Of a stretch of DNA of 64,000 nt, positions 1 to 12,513 are shown piece by piece; position 1 is the first letter of the stretch, and each line of letters begins with the position of its first letter. The DNA comes from Ephydatia muelleri (lineage: Eukaryota > Porifera > Demospongiae > Spongillida > Spongillidae). The translations under genes were made by a program, and so were the position numbers. Location of the stretch: assembly GCA_013339895.1 (NCBI GenBank), contig JABACO010000015.1, forward strand, positions 6,653,180-6,717,179. Direction: 5' to 3'. The notes under the pieces were generated by a model. It was not told the DNA's origin and did not search any database. It saw only the letters and a list, made by a program, of their open reading frames with translations.

Positions 1-152
1 GGGCGTGTCCACCCAAACCTGATTGATGCAGTTTGGGCATATTACACATGACAAATATGGCAGTCTCACATTGGAGTTTTAAGGGAACTGGCACATTGGT
101 AGGCCTGATATGGGGAGTTGGATGTGCAACGACAGCTTGAGTCTTGACTGAG

Positions 153-3100
153 TTTTTGACCGGGTGGGCTCCATTCAGGATCTTGAGGATCTGTCAGGGA
201 CTCTGTATTCTAAGAACATTATATCTCAGGATGTAAGGGACCAGATACAGGACCCATGGTCTGACTAAATGGAGGAATTGTGAGACCCTCATCAATGCAG
301 TGGAGACCAGCATCTCAACAAACCCTCAAGCATTCCATGTGTTTGTTGGCGTATTGGAATCAATGCCTTACATCGCTGCCCTTGCTGATACAATGGTCAG
401 CACTGTAGGTGGGTTCTCCGTGGACATTAGTGGCGAAGTTAGTTACTACATCCTTCTGTGAGGTTACATATAAGCCACCGCGTATTTAATACGCTGTGAA
501 GCTGGGAAGATAGAAATTTGTATGCATGTTATCAGGCAGCTGATCATAAAAATGGAGAATGACAATAGATGTTACAAATTGTGGTATTTTAATACGTGTA
601 CAAGGAAGTTATGAGTGTTATAGCTTTCAGCTGCATCTAACTTATTGCTTTTATGCTTGTAGTGTGGCCTGGGTGGTTTATACTAGGGCATAGATAGGAT
701 AAGGGAGTGCGTGTAAGTAAGTTGTAGGACAAGGGGCGTCTTTATAGTTTAGGGGATGCTGGGGTTAAAGAGATACGCCCCTCTGCAGGGTGTGTGTGGG
801 CGGACCTGTGAGCACTGTGTGCAGGGTTCATCAGGTCCGATCCCCAAAGGTCGGAGAAGGTGATCCTGTACACCCCCCAAACATAGGAGCTTTTTCTTAG
901 AGAGTGAATCTAATTAAGAAACCCAACAAAAAACCATTTCAGATGAATACACTCATAAGAGTTGGTTAATAATGGCTCTGTTTATCTGATGTGTAGGCAT
1001 TAATAAATTACCTATGAGGTCACCGAATGTTCCCTGCCACACTGCATCTGTTGGTATATCACACCCTAATGATAACTGATCTGCACACCCTAATGATGAC
1101 TGATCTGCACACCCTAATGATGACTGATCTGCACGCACTAATGATAACTGATCTGCACACCCTAATGATGACTAATCTGCACCCTAATCTGCACACCCTA
1201 ATGATGACTGATCTGCACACCCTAATGATGACTGATCTGCACACCCCTAATGATGACTGATCTGCACACCCTAATGATGACTGATCTGCACACCCTAATG
1301 ATGACTGATCTGCACACCCTAATGATGACTGATCTGCACACCCTAATGATGACTGATCTGCACACCCTAATGATGACTGATCTGCACACCCTAATGATGA
1401 CTGATCTGCACACCCTAATGATGACTGATCTGCACACCCTAATGATGACTGATCTGCACACCCTAATGATGACTGATCTGCACTACCCTAATGATGACTG
1501 ATCTGCACACCCTAATGATGACTGATCTGCACACCCTAATGATGACTGATCTGCACACCCTAATGATGACTGATCTGCACACCCTAATGATGACTGATCT
1601 GCACACCCTAATGATGACTGATCTGCACACCCTAATGATGACTGATCTGCACTACCCTAATGATGACTGATCTGCACACCCTAATGATGACTGATCTGCA
1701 CACCCTAATGATGACTGATCTGCACACCCTAATGATGACTGATCTGCACACCACACCCTAATGATAACTGATCTGCACACCCTAATGATAACTGATCTGC
1801 ACACCTTAATGATGACTGATCTGCACACCCTAATGATGACATATCTGCACACCCTAATGATGACTGATCTTCACACCCCTAATGATGTCTGTATTATCCA
1901 ATGTTAGGAGACATAGGCATAGTATATCTTCACAATGTAGCTAAAAGGTGTGCCACAGTAGATCAAGCATTGAGATGTACATGCCCATCATTTTCAGCCT
2001 TGCTTAACGAGAAACAAGTCCAGACCAAGCGGCTTGACTCAGGGATTGGAGAGGAACGAATGTCACACAATGGTAGGGCAACAACTTAACATGATGGAGG
2101 GTAGAATGTGGTGCCAACATTTGCAGTGGACCTTTCCGATGAACCAGACTGTGATGATCCAGCATCTCAGGACACAACAGAATTGAGGAGACGGAAGTTC
2201 AGCTCCACAGGTTAGCTAGTGTAATGAATAAACCTCTTTTACCTATTGGCATGGGTAGATAGCCACTGTGTTTGACTGTTCTTTCATATTCTTCTGTTAT
2301 GCTGTCATATTTTGAAACAAACAAAAGGTGTGCATTTGTATTGTCTTCAAACAACATGAAAGGTTTCTTAAACATCAAACATGTGTTTTGATGGAAGTCT
2401 GACTTTCAGAGGATACAATGTAAAAATACCAGTACTTAATGTGTAATTCTTTGCAGTGATTTTGAACCACAATTGCAGAACTGTGCAGTAATTAACACAA
2501 GTAAATCAATGTTCTCTATTGGAAAGTGATTTGGATGGGGATTGGGGTGATACAAATAAAACCAAGTAAGCAAGGTACAGTGGAGTTTGATAGGATGCCG
2601 CAATGAAAAATTTGCAAATGCAGACATTTCTTGTCTTGAAGCTTAATTGCAAAATGTAGGACTGTTTCATTGTAGCATCAACCCACTGTACCAAGACTGT
2701 ATCTTGTTTTTTGCAATTCACTCAACCCTATATCTAAATCACTTTGTTGATGTTTCACATGGTTTGTCTCACTCTGCCAGAAATCTAAGGCGGTATCAGC
2801 AATTATAGATGTTGCTTACAAACACTCATTTTCTTTTTCTCCACACCAACACATTCATGTTTAAAAAGGGACCATTGCGGGTTCTAGACAGAGTGAGCAC
2901 ATGCCATTACAGCAGTTGGAACCGCTAATGAATTTGTACCTGCTTTACTTTAGGACGAGGGTTCAATTTCAAAACTGAAAATGTTTTTAAAAATTCATTT
3001 TGCACCATTCATTTGAGATATCCTCTTGCTACTTAAGTGCTTACTAAGCTTTAATACTTGGTGTCACATCAGTTGAAAAACTGTTTAAAGTGATGCTAAA

Positions 3101-5910
3101 TCGTGGCATTTAAGAATATTTGTTTGAAACCACATTTCCATATCTAGAAGTTGAATGGTACATTTTGATGTTCATTTCATTTTCTTATGTCGTTTGCATG
3201 CCAAAAAAAGAAGAAAATATTAACTGAAAGTGTCAACCTGATTTTCCACGAAAAGGCATATACATGTTGTGTGTGCATATGTATGGTATTGTTGGTGGAT
3301 GGTATGCCAATGGACAAGTGGAGGCAACACTTTGTTATCAATTGGAACAAAAACCATGTGAATCTTACATTGGACCCACTACTGTTGGCCATAATAGTGA
3401 AACATGGTATTGTGCTTTTTTTTAGTCTGTGATGATAATCTGCAATGCCTTAAACACATTACAAAAGCAAGTACAGAAGCAAAGGAGCGTTTAAGAGGCA
3501 GCTACTACATTATTCTTAAAGCCCTCAATCCCAGTAACATTACATCTCAGCTGTACAGTGCAAAAATGATTACATCATCTGAAAGAGATTCTGTTGACAA
3601 TACCATGCACACCATGGACGAGAGAAACACAGAACTTCTTTCAGCCGTGGAAAGGGCTGTTTCTGCTGATCCAAGCAACTTTGCAAAGTTTCTGGGTATT
3701 TTGGATGATATTCCCACTTACAGACCTCTTGTGACAACGGGTAAACAGCCAGATAGCGCAGAGATAATGGGAGGGTAGCTGTACTATTGAAATGCATGCT
3801 GATGTGCTTCAAGCATATCTTCACCACTTTTTGGTTGCATATGCAAAGCTCATGAGCAACAATTGGGAGCAATGTGCAACAGTTTTTGACATGTCAGATG
3901 ACAGGATTTCTCTATTCACATATGACCAAAATAACCAACTGTGTACTAAGATAGAATTCATTAGTATAGATAATGAATGGTGATATGCGTGAAAGTGTAG
4001 ATCATATTTGTGTGAATCTGGCTCACGTATCTTGTACTAACACGTATTAGATACCATTCTGATTTGTTTACCATGTTCTTGTTCTTGATGTGCCTTTTCA
4101 GTTATGGGTCTGCCTATTCAGCCTGATCCCCCTGGCAACACTTCATCATTACCTCCAGCAATGAGCACAACTCAAGGAGGTATATATTGCATAATGCCAC
4201 TTGATGCATTGGTCACCTTTGCTGTTATCTACAAATCATCACATGCAACTATGTACATGTACATTTGTAAAACCATTATTTCTGGTTTCACTTCCCACTC
4301 CTTATTCTTAGAAGTGCTTCAATATGCACACACATTAATTTCTCATTTATCTGTATGAAAGTGATCCATGAGTGCTATTCTTTTAGCGATCCTCCAAAGA
4401 ACAGTTGGATTTCGAGGCATATGTGTGGTGGGAGCTGTTGTCTTGGTATCATCGGTGCTTTGCCTTGTATGTAAGTCAAAATGTAATGTGTCTCTCTACT
4501 GGCACCTGCATGCATTACATCATCAGTGCATCTGCATACATTACATCATCAGTGCATCTGTACACAGTAGAGAGCAGTACATAGATGTGCATGTACGTAG
4601 ATGATTACTGAGGATTCATAAAGTGTTGTATAACCCAACGGAATGGTTCTTATATGTTCATTATTCTGAGAGAGGACATTATGCGGAGCTAGCTGAGCGA
4701 TACAGTAGAATTATGAAACAATACTGATGAACGATACAGCATTTTCAATATCATGGATACCTACACACTACGTTTTTATTATTGGTATGACTCAAATGGG
4801 TGACAAATGAGCAAGGATATAGATGTTGTAATTTTTATAACTGTCAAGATTACACTTGTAACACAATGGGTACTTATGGTAGCATATGAAATTGTCAATA
4901 CTATGCAGGTCCGCTATCTAAATAATGCAGCATACTTTTATTATTGAATGGTATCCTATTGGATCAGATAGAATTAACCTGTATGTCCGATGTTAGTATT
5001 AGCGACACCCTCACCTTGATAGTCCACGTGTGTGGAGAATGTCTGCCACATAGTCATGACCAAAATATTTTGTGTATATCAACTGAGATGATAGATTATA
5101 AATACAAATCAACTTAAAATGTGAGAATTGTTGAAGTCTACACAACATTTAGAGTTGACAAATGTAGTTTTCCCCACCAATTTCTATCCTTCTGCATGTT
5201 CATCAAAGTTTTTCTCCATCATTATTACATTTCTACATCATTTGCCTAATTAGTGCAACTGATACAATAAGGAAAGCATTTGAAAGTTCTCATTTTGCTG
5301 ACGCCCATTATGTAGTCACCATAGTAGCACCCGGGCAAGACACTTGATCCAATCTCTCTCTACTATTCAGTTCTAAAGCTCAAAGCAGAAGGAAACACTT
5401 TCATATCTCACAAGGACCAAGAACAAAAGTTACAAGTGTCTTCGAATACTGAAGAAAAGCATATTAATGAAGCCTCGCATAGTGAACTTTCATACAGGGA
5501 GCAGAGTTCACTTCACCAGCCTCCACCAACAGGTAACAATATCTTACCATACAGTACTATTTTTTGCACATTAATAAAAACAATTTTATGTGCTTAAAGT
5601 AGAATCATGCAGTCTAGAATTGACCCCAAAGAATCTCTTGAATGAAGTTTTTGCTAATGTTCCTGCCAAGTGGAAGAGTATTGGCATACAGCTGAATTTG
5701 CGGGAGAGTGAATTGGAAGACATAGAATCTCAGATAGCAGGAAGTCCGAATCGTAATTTGGAAGGCTTTATGCTGGTGCTGACAAAGTGGAAAGCCTTGC
5801 GAAGGAGTCAGTACTCTTGGATTGTCATCATTGAAGCACTTGAGTCATCACTTGTGGGAGAGAATCGCCTGGCAGCAGAGCTCAGAACTAAGTGCAAAAG
5901 TAAATCATAA
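153..5910 (+). CDS. CARD plus Death-domain protein, 5' end missing
   Basis: This is the 3' part of a Death-fold adaptor-like gene, presumably acting in apoptosis or innate signalling through homotypic contacts. Proposed exons are 153-408 (first CARD-like unit), 2127-2210, 3426-3740 (second CARD-like unit), 4102-4179 (Pro-rich linker), 5371-5532 (hydrophilic linker) and 5600-5910 (Death domain, stop at 5908). Every proposed intron is phase 1, so exons could be lost or duplicated without a frameshift. The two CARD-like exons match each other: LYSKNIIS versus LYSAKMITS, then an AVE-x-(S/A)-(I/V)-S block. The Death exon shows WKSIGIQL, ELEDIES, LTKWK and LAAEL. Exon 153-408 carries a one-base frame break near 262-275, so the first CARD is broken or the assembly has an error. 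The CARD assignment rests on pattern only; the Death domain is clearer. Confidence 0.55.
1058..1890. repeat. 24-bp minisatellite, about 34 units
   Basis: Tandem units of 24 bp built on CTAATGATGACTGATCTGCA followed by CACC, with a few shortened or single-base variants. The unit is a multiple of three, so long repetitive reading frames appear on both strands. It lies in the intron between the first CARD-like exon and 2127. The rest of this intron (409-1057 and 1891-2126) shows nothing I recognise. Confidence 0.95.
2211..3425. other. Intron of the CARD/Death gene, no feature seen
   Basis: AT-rich intron sequence between two proposed exons. It ends in a T tract directly before the TTTAG acceptor at 3425. 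No repeat array or coding exon could be supported. Confidence 0.5.
4180..5370. other. Intron of the CARD/Death gene with a possible skipped exon
   Basis: A short stretch at 4394-4478 is bounded by AAG and a GTAAGT donor and can be read two ways: as a hydrophobic, membrane-like segment (GICVVGAVVLVSSVLCL) or, in the phase expected from exon 4102-4179, as a non-hydrophobic peptide. Neither reading joins in frame to exon 5371, so it was left out of the gene. The rest of the interval shows only a small direct duplication at 4507-4560. Confidence 0.35.
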
Positions 5911-6144
5911 TGTTTCTTATCAAATGATTCCATTGTTTATAACACTTTTGTACGCATAAAATCATTGATAATTGTAACCTCCTATAGATCACCTAGAGCT
6001 GAGTTGAAAGGTGCATGCGTGAATGGGCAAATGCACCAGTGTAGCAACAATATGAAACTCACATTCAGTTAACAACCTTGCCAACTTGATAACAATTATT
6101 AAATGGTATTCCAATATTAACACTCACTTCTCCGATCGCAGTAC

Positions 6145-6154
6145 TATATAAAAG
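6145..6154 (+). promoter_or_regulatory. TATA box of TKS5-like copy A
   Basis: TATATAAAAG lies 86 bp upstream of the proposed start codon at 6231, a plausible distance for a short leader. No transcript start can be seen, so the role is inferred from position and sequence. Confidence 0.45.
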
Positions 6155-6208
6155 GACTTGCTCAGATTCATCAGTTAGATTACATAGGATACGTGGGTGT
6201 TTTGCTTG

Positions 6209-6218
6209 ATTGCGCAAC
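6209..6218. promoter_or_regulatory. C/EBP-like palindrome in the leader of copy A
   Basis: ATTGCGCAAC contains the palindromic core TTGCGCAA preferred by C/EBP-type bZIP factors. The same ten bases occur upstream of the start codon of copy B at 20284-20293, although the surrounding leaders are otherwise dissimilar. Confidence 0.35.
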
Positions 6219-6230
6219 TAAGAAGATAAA

Positions 6231-7047
6231 ATGAGTCGAGAGAAGGAAAAGCAGCCGCAGCACGCCACGGATGAATTCAGGTACTTGACAGATGTGAAGC
6301 TCCTCGGGCAAGACACGACAGTTCAATCCAAGGTGAAGAACCGTCGGGAAGAAGTGATAAAAAAATAATGTCCTCAGTCATTCTGCATTACCGCAGGCCG
6401 CGGAATACGCTATACGTGTCGTACTCACGGACGAGAGCCAGTACACTGTATACAGGACGTTGAAGGAGATAGCGCAGTTCCATGTAAGATGTGTTGCGTA
6501 ATGCACGGTTTGAACATTTATTTTTAAAAACTAGTCCGGCAATATAATGGTGTACATGTATACATGTGTGCGCGAAAGAAACGCAGGAGGGGTTGTTTGT
6601 GCGGGCTTGCAATTGTGGGCTCATATAAGAGGCGAGAGGAATATGATCATACAGGTGATGGCACTGGTGAGTTGCTTAGGTCACCGTGTGGGAGTGTGTG
6701 TACATAGTGGCAGGTGTGTGTGGGGGGCGCGGTGTTTTGATTGGCGGCATGTGAGGAGTGAACCCGGTGTATCAGCTAAGTTGCATTTCGGTAATAAATG
6801 AATATTGTGTACTTAGTTACGTGCATGACATAAGTGTGCGCATATTGATATACGTATGCAGCGTATACTACTTAGCGTTGCATTATACTCATATTTTGGG
6901 TTTCCAAAACGGAAGAAAATGTAATGAATTATTAATTGCTATATATGAGTTTATTTAGATTGGTGGAAGTCAAGTGCACTGCCCAATGTTTTGCGTATGT
7001 GTAGCATGGTCGCGGGCTGCCTTATTACAGTGTGTGTGCTATATAAG

Positions 7048-7087
<40 letters not shown>

Positions 7088-10000
7088 CTTTTTCATCCTT
7101 GTGGCTATGAACCTGCCTGTAGAGAGATCGAATGATCTCTAAATTATGAACGTCATAAGGGACACAGATTCAGGCCTGGCAGCCAAGTAAGAAGTTAAGT
7201 TTATTTCAAATCACAGCTTTGTTCAGCTTCTAATTTAAAATAGGTTGTTGATTAGTATAACCTCATTCTACTTTTCAGTTAACCAGCAATATTCAACACC
7301 CTAGCTATACGATTGTAGTAAGAATAATGTAATATTGCTATATATTGACTTCTATGGCATCTTTTCTTTATACTCCTAATTCAGTCCACTCTAGCCAACT
7401 ATTTCCCAGTGGAGGCAGGGTATTTCAATTCTGCAGACAGGGCCTTTGAGGTCTGTCCAGTTAAGAAATCTTTTCTAGGGATACACAAATCAGACCAAGA
7501 TGAAACAGTCTTTCAAAAGAAGCTGAATAAGTACCTTGCATCCTTCCCAACCTTACCTGACTCTGTCATCAAGTCAGAGATAGTGCAACAGTTCTTTAAC
7601 ATGAGGTCACAGGACAGAGGACTGCAGAGCTCGTAAGTTCACCTCTAAGTGTGACTTTCTTAGTGCTCAATGATTCAATTGAAAACAGGATAGCGCACTG
7701 TTGCTGAGGTTTGCTGTTATATAATTAAATCATCAAAATTGACTTGAATATGGTAGCATTTGTGCAAATGCATTATTTAGTGCAATGGTTATAAACAGCG
7801 TGATCTTTAAACTGTATTAAAAAGATCTCGCTCTGTCTACTTAGGATATCAGGTCAAATTACAAAAAAAACTCAAGATTAATTGACCAGCCAATAAAAAA
7901 AAATTGAAATTAATGATACAATATGTAAACACCATCACATGCAAGAACTAGAATCACATCCACACACCCACACACTGATTACATCCACACCTAATTTAGC
8001 TAGACACATCCACACATGCACATCTGTGTATTAGTCCGGCGTAGCCACACCCTCTCATATGGATGGAGGGTCTGGACAGTTGCCTATTCTCAGTCGCGCC
8101 AATTAGTTTCGGTTCATTAATAATTTCTACGTAATAATTTTTATGAACAGAACTAATCGGCACAACTCGAGAATAGGCAACTGTCCAGACCCTCCGTCCA
8201 TACGAGAGGGTGTGGCTACGCCGGACTAATAATGCACACTTCCACACATCATACCTACACACACATCCACACCTTCACACATAACACATCCACACCTAAA
8301 CACATCCACACAATGAGAACAAAGAATGCTAGCAGTACGAATGCATCAAATGATAACATTCAATGAAATGATGTCATCAACAGGGCACAACGGAACAAGA
8401 AGAAGGAAAAGATTGTAATAAGTACGTGTCATTAGTGAACTGTAATCTAGAAAGTGACACAGGATCTCGTTGCAGCTGAGAACTCCACCATCAGTGGACC
8501 CCTTAGGCTGACCTCATACTATGTGGTGGCACCATACAGCGACCCCAAAACAAGGTTCAGCCTCTTGCTAGGTTCCATTGTCCAGGTGATGCAGAAAGAA
8601 CCAACAGGTGAGTGGTTGACCATGGGCCATTACTTGGTTTGAACATGGGCCATTACTTGGTTGAATATGGGCCATTACTTGGTTTGAACATGGGCCATTA
8701 CTTGGTTGTATGTGGGCCATTACTTGGTTGAGTGTGGGCCATTACTTGGTTGAGTGTGGGCCATTACTTGGTTGAACATGGGCCATTACTTGGTTGAGCA
8801 TGGGCCATTACTTGGTTGAGTGTGGGCCATTACTTGGTTGAACATGGGCCATTACTTGGTTTGAACATGGGCCATTACTTGGTTGTATGTGGGCCATTAC
8901 TTGGTTGAGTGTGGGCCATTACTTGGTTGAGTGTGGGCCATTACTTGGTTGAACATGGGCCATTACTTGGTTGAGCATGGGCCATTACTTGGTTGAACAT
9001 GGGCCATTACTTGGTTGAGCATGGGCCATTACTTGGTTGAACGTCGGCCATTACTTGGTTGAACATGGGCCATTACTTGGTTGAACGTGGGCCATTACTT
9101 GGTTGAACATGGGCCATTACTTAGTTGAACATGGCCGTTATCTGGTGGGGATTGAATGCTGGTTGTGGGGAAGATTACTAATGTTGGTGGGGGAAGATTA
9201 TTAATGGGGAAGATTATTAATGTTGATGGGGGAAGATTATTAATGGGGAAGATTGTTAATATTGGTGGGGAAGATTATTAATGGGAAGATTATTAATTTT
9301 AGTGGGAGGAAGATTATTAATGTTGGTGGGGAGATGGGATGTTGGTGAGTTGAACAGAATTGTATTTCTAATTTTCATGACATCTTAAAGTGAAAGTAGC
9401 AATGGGATCAGTTTGTGCATTCAAGTTCCATTACATATGCCAGTAAGTATGTGCCCAGATGAAATAGTTAGGCCTGCATGCTTGAAAAAATAATTCATTC
9501 ATGCATCTGCAAAACAAAACAAAGGTAAAAGACAAATAATCTGTTGTGCGCTGTGCCATCATCACCATCCTAAACACTTTTGTCTTTGCATGGCGCCTCA
9601 CATGTTCTCTCCACTGAAGGTTGGTGGATGGTTGATGCAGGCTCTGGGTCCATAGGATGGATACCTGCATCTTATCTTGCTCCTGTTGAGGTTGGAAACA
9701 AGCAAGAGGTACTGGAAAATGAGACTCTGGTTGGACCTGAGGAAGGTAAAACGACAGAATGGGTAATTGCATGATGAAGTGACCATTAATAACTATTTAT
9801 TTCAAAGTGGGTGCCCGATACATGAGCACGTCCGACTACAAGGCAACTCGAGACGATGAACACAGCTTCGTGACTGGAGCAGTAGTGAAGCTATTGAAGA
9901 AGCACATCGATGGATGGTGGCTTGTAGGGTAAGAATGGTGTTGATTACAGAAAAGGATTTGGTTTAGAGGCGTTTTTACTTGCTTTAATCAAGAAGTTCA

Positions 10001-12291
10001 GACTTGCAGTCATTTGAAATTTTTTGCATTCCATTTTACACTCAGATACAATGGCGAGGAAAAGCTGGTACCTGCAGCACTGTTCCGCAAGTGTGGAACA
10101 CGCCAACGTTCCACATATGTGCAACAGGTAAAAAGGGTGGGGCATTAAGCTGAATAACAAGTGCTCAACCTTTTAAAAAAATACGATTCTATATAACAGA
10201 TTGCAAAATTGTATGTCACCTCTTCTGCTAACACTGTTAAGACTCCAAGGAAGATCTATAATAAGAAGTAAGTGCCCATTGGTGGGAGTGCCCATTGGTG
10301 GGAGTGCCCATTGGTGGGAGTGCCCATTGGTGGGAGTGCCCATTGGTGGGAATAGTCCCCTGAAATGCATAGTACTACCTTTCATTTCAAGTCGCAACAA
10401 CAAGAAGAAAGGAGCAGTGTCTGGTAGGTCACCTCTGTGTAGGTAGGTGTGGTGCATTGGTCCAATGATGCTGGCCTGTAGGCCCATCTCTGGTGCTGTA
10501 TGAAGCCATAGCTGACTATGAGGGAGAACCTGGCAGAGATCAGACCACACTAACTGCTGGCTCGAGAGTTAAGGTCCTTGATAAGAAGGAACATGGTGAG
10601 GGAGGGAGGGAGGGAGGGAGGGAGGGAGGGAGGGAGGGAGGGAGGGAGGGAGGGAGGGAGGGAGGGAGGGAGGGAGGGAGGGAGGGAGGGAGGGAGGGAG
10701 GGAGGGAGGGAGGAGGGGAGGGAGGGAGGGAGGGAGGGAGGGAGGGAGGGAGGGAGGGAGGGAGGGAGGGAGGGAGGGAGGGAGGGAGGGAGGGAGGGAG
10801 GGAGGGAGGGAGGGAGGGAGGGAGGGAGGGAGGGAGGGAGGGAGGGAGGGAGGGAGGGAGGGAGGGAGGGAGGGAGGGAGGGAGGGAGGGAGGGAGGGAG
10901 GGAGGGAGGGAAGGAGGGAGGAAATGAGGGAGAGCGCATAAAGGTATGCATAATGGACACTTGCAGTATGGATAATTTTAGGAGAAGTGTGAAAACAGTA
11001 CAAAACAAGATCTCTTGTGCAAAACTGTTGTGTGGATAAGGCAGTATGTATGGATACCAACACTTGTGGCTACATCTAGGTTGGTGGTATGTGGAGAACG
11101 GCTATGGAGTAGGAGGCTGGGCACCAGCCACATTCCTCAAGCCCATTCTGGACCCAGATTTGGCCAAGAGCCCAACAACCAGCCTCAGGGACTCTCTTTA
11201 TTGTGTAATAACAGACTACATGGCTACAAAACCAGATGAACTGGACTTACAAGTAGGAGACAAGGTGATCATTATTGAGGCGTCGCAATGTGGATGGTGG
11301 AAAGTGAGGTAATGTAAAGTGGTGTACCCATGGCAACAGAGCTGTTCAAAGCATTCTCTACTTAGGCACAACAAATCGTCTACAATCGGTTTTGCGCCAT
11401 CAATCTGCTTGCAGCCACACACAGAGGATGCAGAGAACAAAACAGACGAGGACAGCAATGAAGGTCTGGGGACTTCTGCCACGTCTCCTCACACACCAAC
11501 CTTGCTGAGCAGTGTAGCTGAAGAGGATGAGCATGAAGAGGAGGAGGGTGTGGGGGCAGAAGATGGGATAGTGATGGAGGGTTGCTACATGGCAGTGGCA
11601 ATGGACTTCAAGGCACGTCGCTCTGATGAGATGGATGTGAAGGAGGGAGATGTGGTCTGTGTGCTGGATGACTCGCAAGAAGGTGAGAAGGAGATGTGCG
11701 TGTATGTGTGTACGTGTGTGTGTGTATGTGTGGGTGTATGTGTGTGTATGTATATGTGTGTGTGTATGTGTGTGTGTGTTTATGTGTGTGTATGTGTGTA
11801 TGTATGTGTGTGTGTGTGTATTTTGTGTATGCATATGTGTGGTGCGTGCATGTGTGTGTATGTGTTTGTATGTGTGTGGATGTGTGTGCACATATACATT
11901 TGGTTGTCCTCCAGATACCTGGTATGTGTGCCTGGGTGAGAAGGAGGGATGGCTTCCTGTGTCCATACTCGTGCCCATCAATGAGAAGCTGAGTGTTGCA
12001 GGTAAGATGATAGCTGCACACACACACTTGCCTTATATGGGCAAGACGTTACCTCAGCCACTTGACCTACCATTTTTTGAAGATGATTCAAATGCGGAAC
12101 TGAAGGAGAATGTGCTTTCGATTATGAGAGAGAGAATGTTTAGTATCATGGCTCCACCCCCTGGTGCAATCAAGACTCCACCCCCTGGTGCAATCGAGTC
12201 TCCACCCCCTGGTGCAATCGAGTCTCCACCCCCTGGTGCAATTGATGCTCCACCCAGCTATGAAGACTCTGCCAATGCCACTAGCACCTAG
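6231..12291 (+). CDS. PX plus five SH3 scaffold, TKS5-like, copy A
   Basis: A 670-residue scaffold of the p47phox/TKS class. Known relatives bind phosphoinositides through PX and proline motifs through SH3, organising NADPH oxidase or invadopodia. Exons: 6231-6332, 6397-6483, 7385-7632, 8384-8421, 8455-8607, 9620-9745, 9808-9928, 10046-10127, 10200-10267, 10392-10423, 10482-10595, 11080-11308, 11366-11682, 11915-12001, 12083-12291; all phases close. PX spans about residues 15-140 (YTVYRTLKEI, FPVEAG). SH3 cores follow near 172-228, 253-318, 353-405, 420-490 and 540-600, each with a WW pair (GWWMVDAG, GWWLVG, WWYVENG, GWWKVR) except the last (TWYVCLG). The tail repeats PPPGAI and ends in PPSYED, a possible WW or SH3 ligand. 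PX plus five SH3 matches SH3PXD2A, but the long linkers of vertebrate TKS5 are absent. In PX, the usual RR pair is RT and the double-proline motif is weak. Confidence 0.85.
7049..7084. repeat. (CA)n microsatellite
   Basis: An uninterrupted CA run in intron 2 of copy A. Confidence 0.95.
8029..8231. mobile_element. 203-bp MITE with about 70-bp inverted arms
   Basis: The ends are inverted copies beginning TATTAGTCCGGCGTAGCC. The arms continue through the GAGGGTCTGGACAGTTGCC region with a few mismatches, leaving a short AT-rich centre. A TA target duplication is possible because both ends read TA. There is no coding sequence. It sits in intron 3 of copy A and has no counterpart in copy B. Confidence 0.8.
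8613..9135. repeat. 20-22-bp minisatellite in intron 5 of copy A
   Basis: About 24 units based on GGGCCATTACTTGGTT followed by GAACAT, GAGTGT or similar. It starts within a few bases of the exon 5 donor. The matching intron of copy B lacks it, so it expanded after the duplication or was lost from B. Confidence 0.95.
9160..9345. repeat. Degenerate GGGGAAGATTATTAATG repeats
   Basis: Loosely spaced copies of GGGGAAGATTATTAATG joined by TTGGTG-like spacers, directly after the previous array in the same intron. Confidence 0.8.
10273..10351. repeat. 16-bp tandem repeat, five units
   Basis: GTGCCCATTGGTGGGA repeated five times in intron 9 of copy A, beginning just after the donor. Confidence 0.95.
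10597..10922. repeat. (GGGA)n tract of about 320 bp
   Basis: Almost pure GGGA repeats, with single interruptions near 10711 and 10910, start at the exon 11 donor of copy A. The transcript strand is G-rich, so the pre-mRNA could form stacked G-quadruplexes beside the 5' splice site. Copy B has only a short irregular GGGA/GAGA run at the same position (23609-23650). Confidence 0.97.
11698..11900. repeat. TG-rich microsatellite in intron 13 of copy A
   Basis: Interrupted (TG)n/(TATG)n sequence filling nearly the whole intron. Copy B has a related TG-rich intron at the same place, so the repeat predates the duplication or was copied with it. Confidence 0.9.
12150..12249 (+). repeat. Coding 24-bp repeat (PPPGAI motif)
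   Basis: Four 24-bp units in the last exon of copy A encode PPPGAI-(K/E/D)-(T/S/A). The unit keeps the frame. The C-terminus of copy B is unrelated at this point, so the proline repeat is specific to A. Confidence 0.9.
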
Positions 12292-12507
12292 AAGAATGTT
12301 CTTTTTAATGTCTATTCTAGACATAGTATGTATCGTGTGTTCTAAATTGTGCTGTTTGCAACTTGTGATTCAGACATGTCAACTGTCACAGATTTTTCAT
12401 GAGTTGCAGATTTGGCATCCATCACACGGACTCACGAACAAACAATTGCATCTCACGGGAAATTGACTTACAGTTAATTAATGAAAATATAAAAATTGAA
12501 ATAGTTA

Positions 12508-12513
12508 AATAAA
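12508..12513 (+). terminator. Polyadenylation signal of copy A
   Basis: AATAAA lies about 217 bp after the stop codon of copy A. The sequence between 12292 and 12716 holds nothing else recognisable. Confidence 0.5.

Noticed and set aside
797..845. tRNA-like or SINE-like sequence with GGACCTG/CAGGTCCGATCC, also near 15157-15200
   Set aside because: The pair resembles a B box, but no cloverleaf, A box or poly-A tail could be built, and only two dissimilar copies are present.
1058..1890. CRISPR-like direct repeat array
   Set aside because: Units are contiguous with no unique spacers, and the surroundings are an animal gene; this is a minisatellite.
10493..11063. Frames reading GGRE or LPPS repeats
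   Set aside because: Direct translation of the GGGA microsatellite in an intron of copy A.
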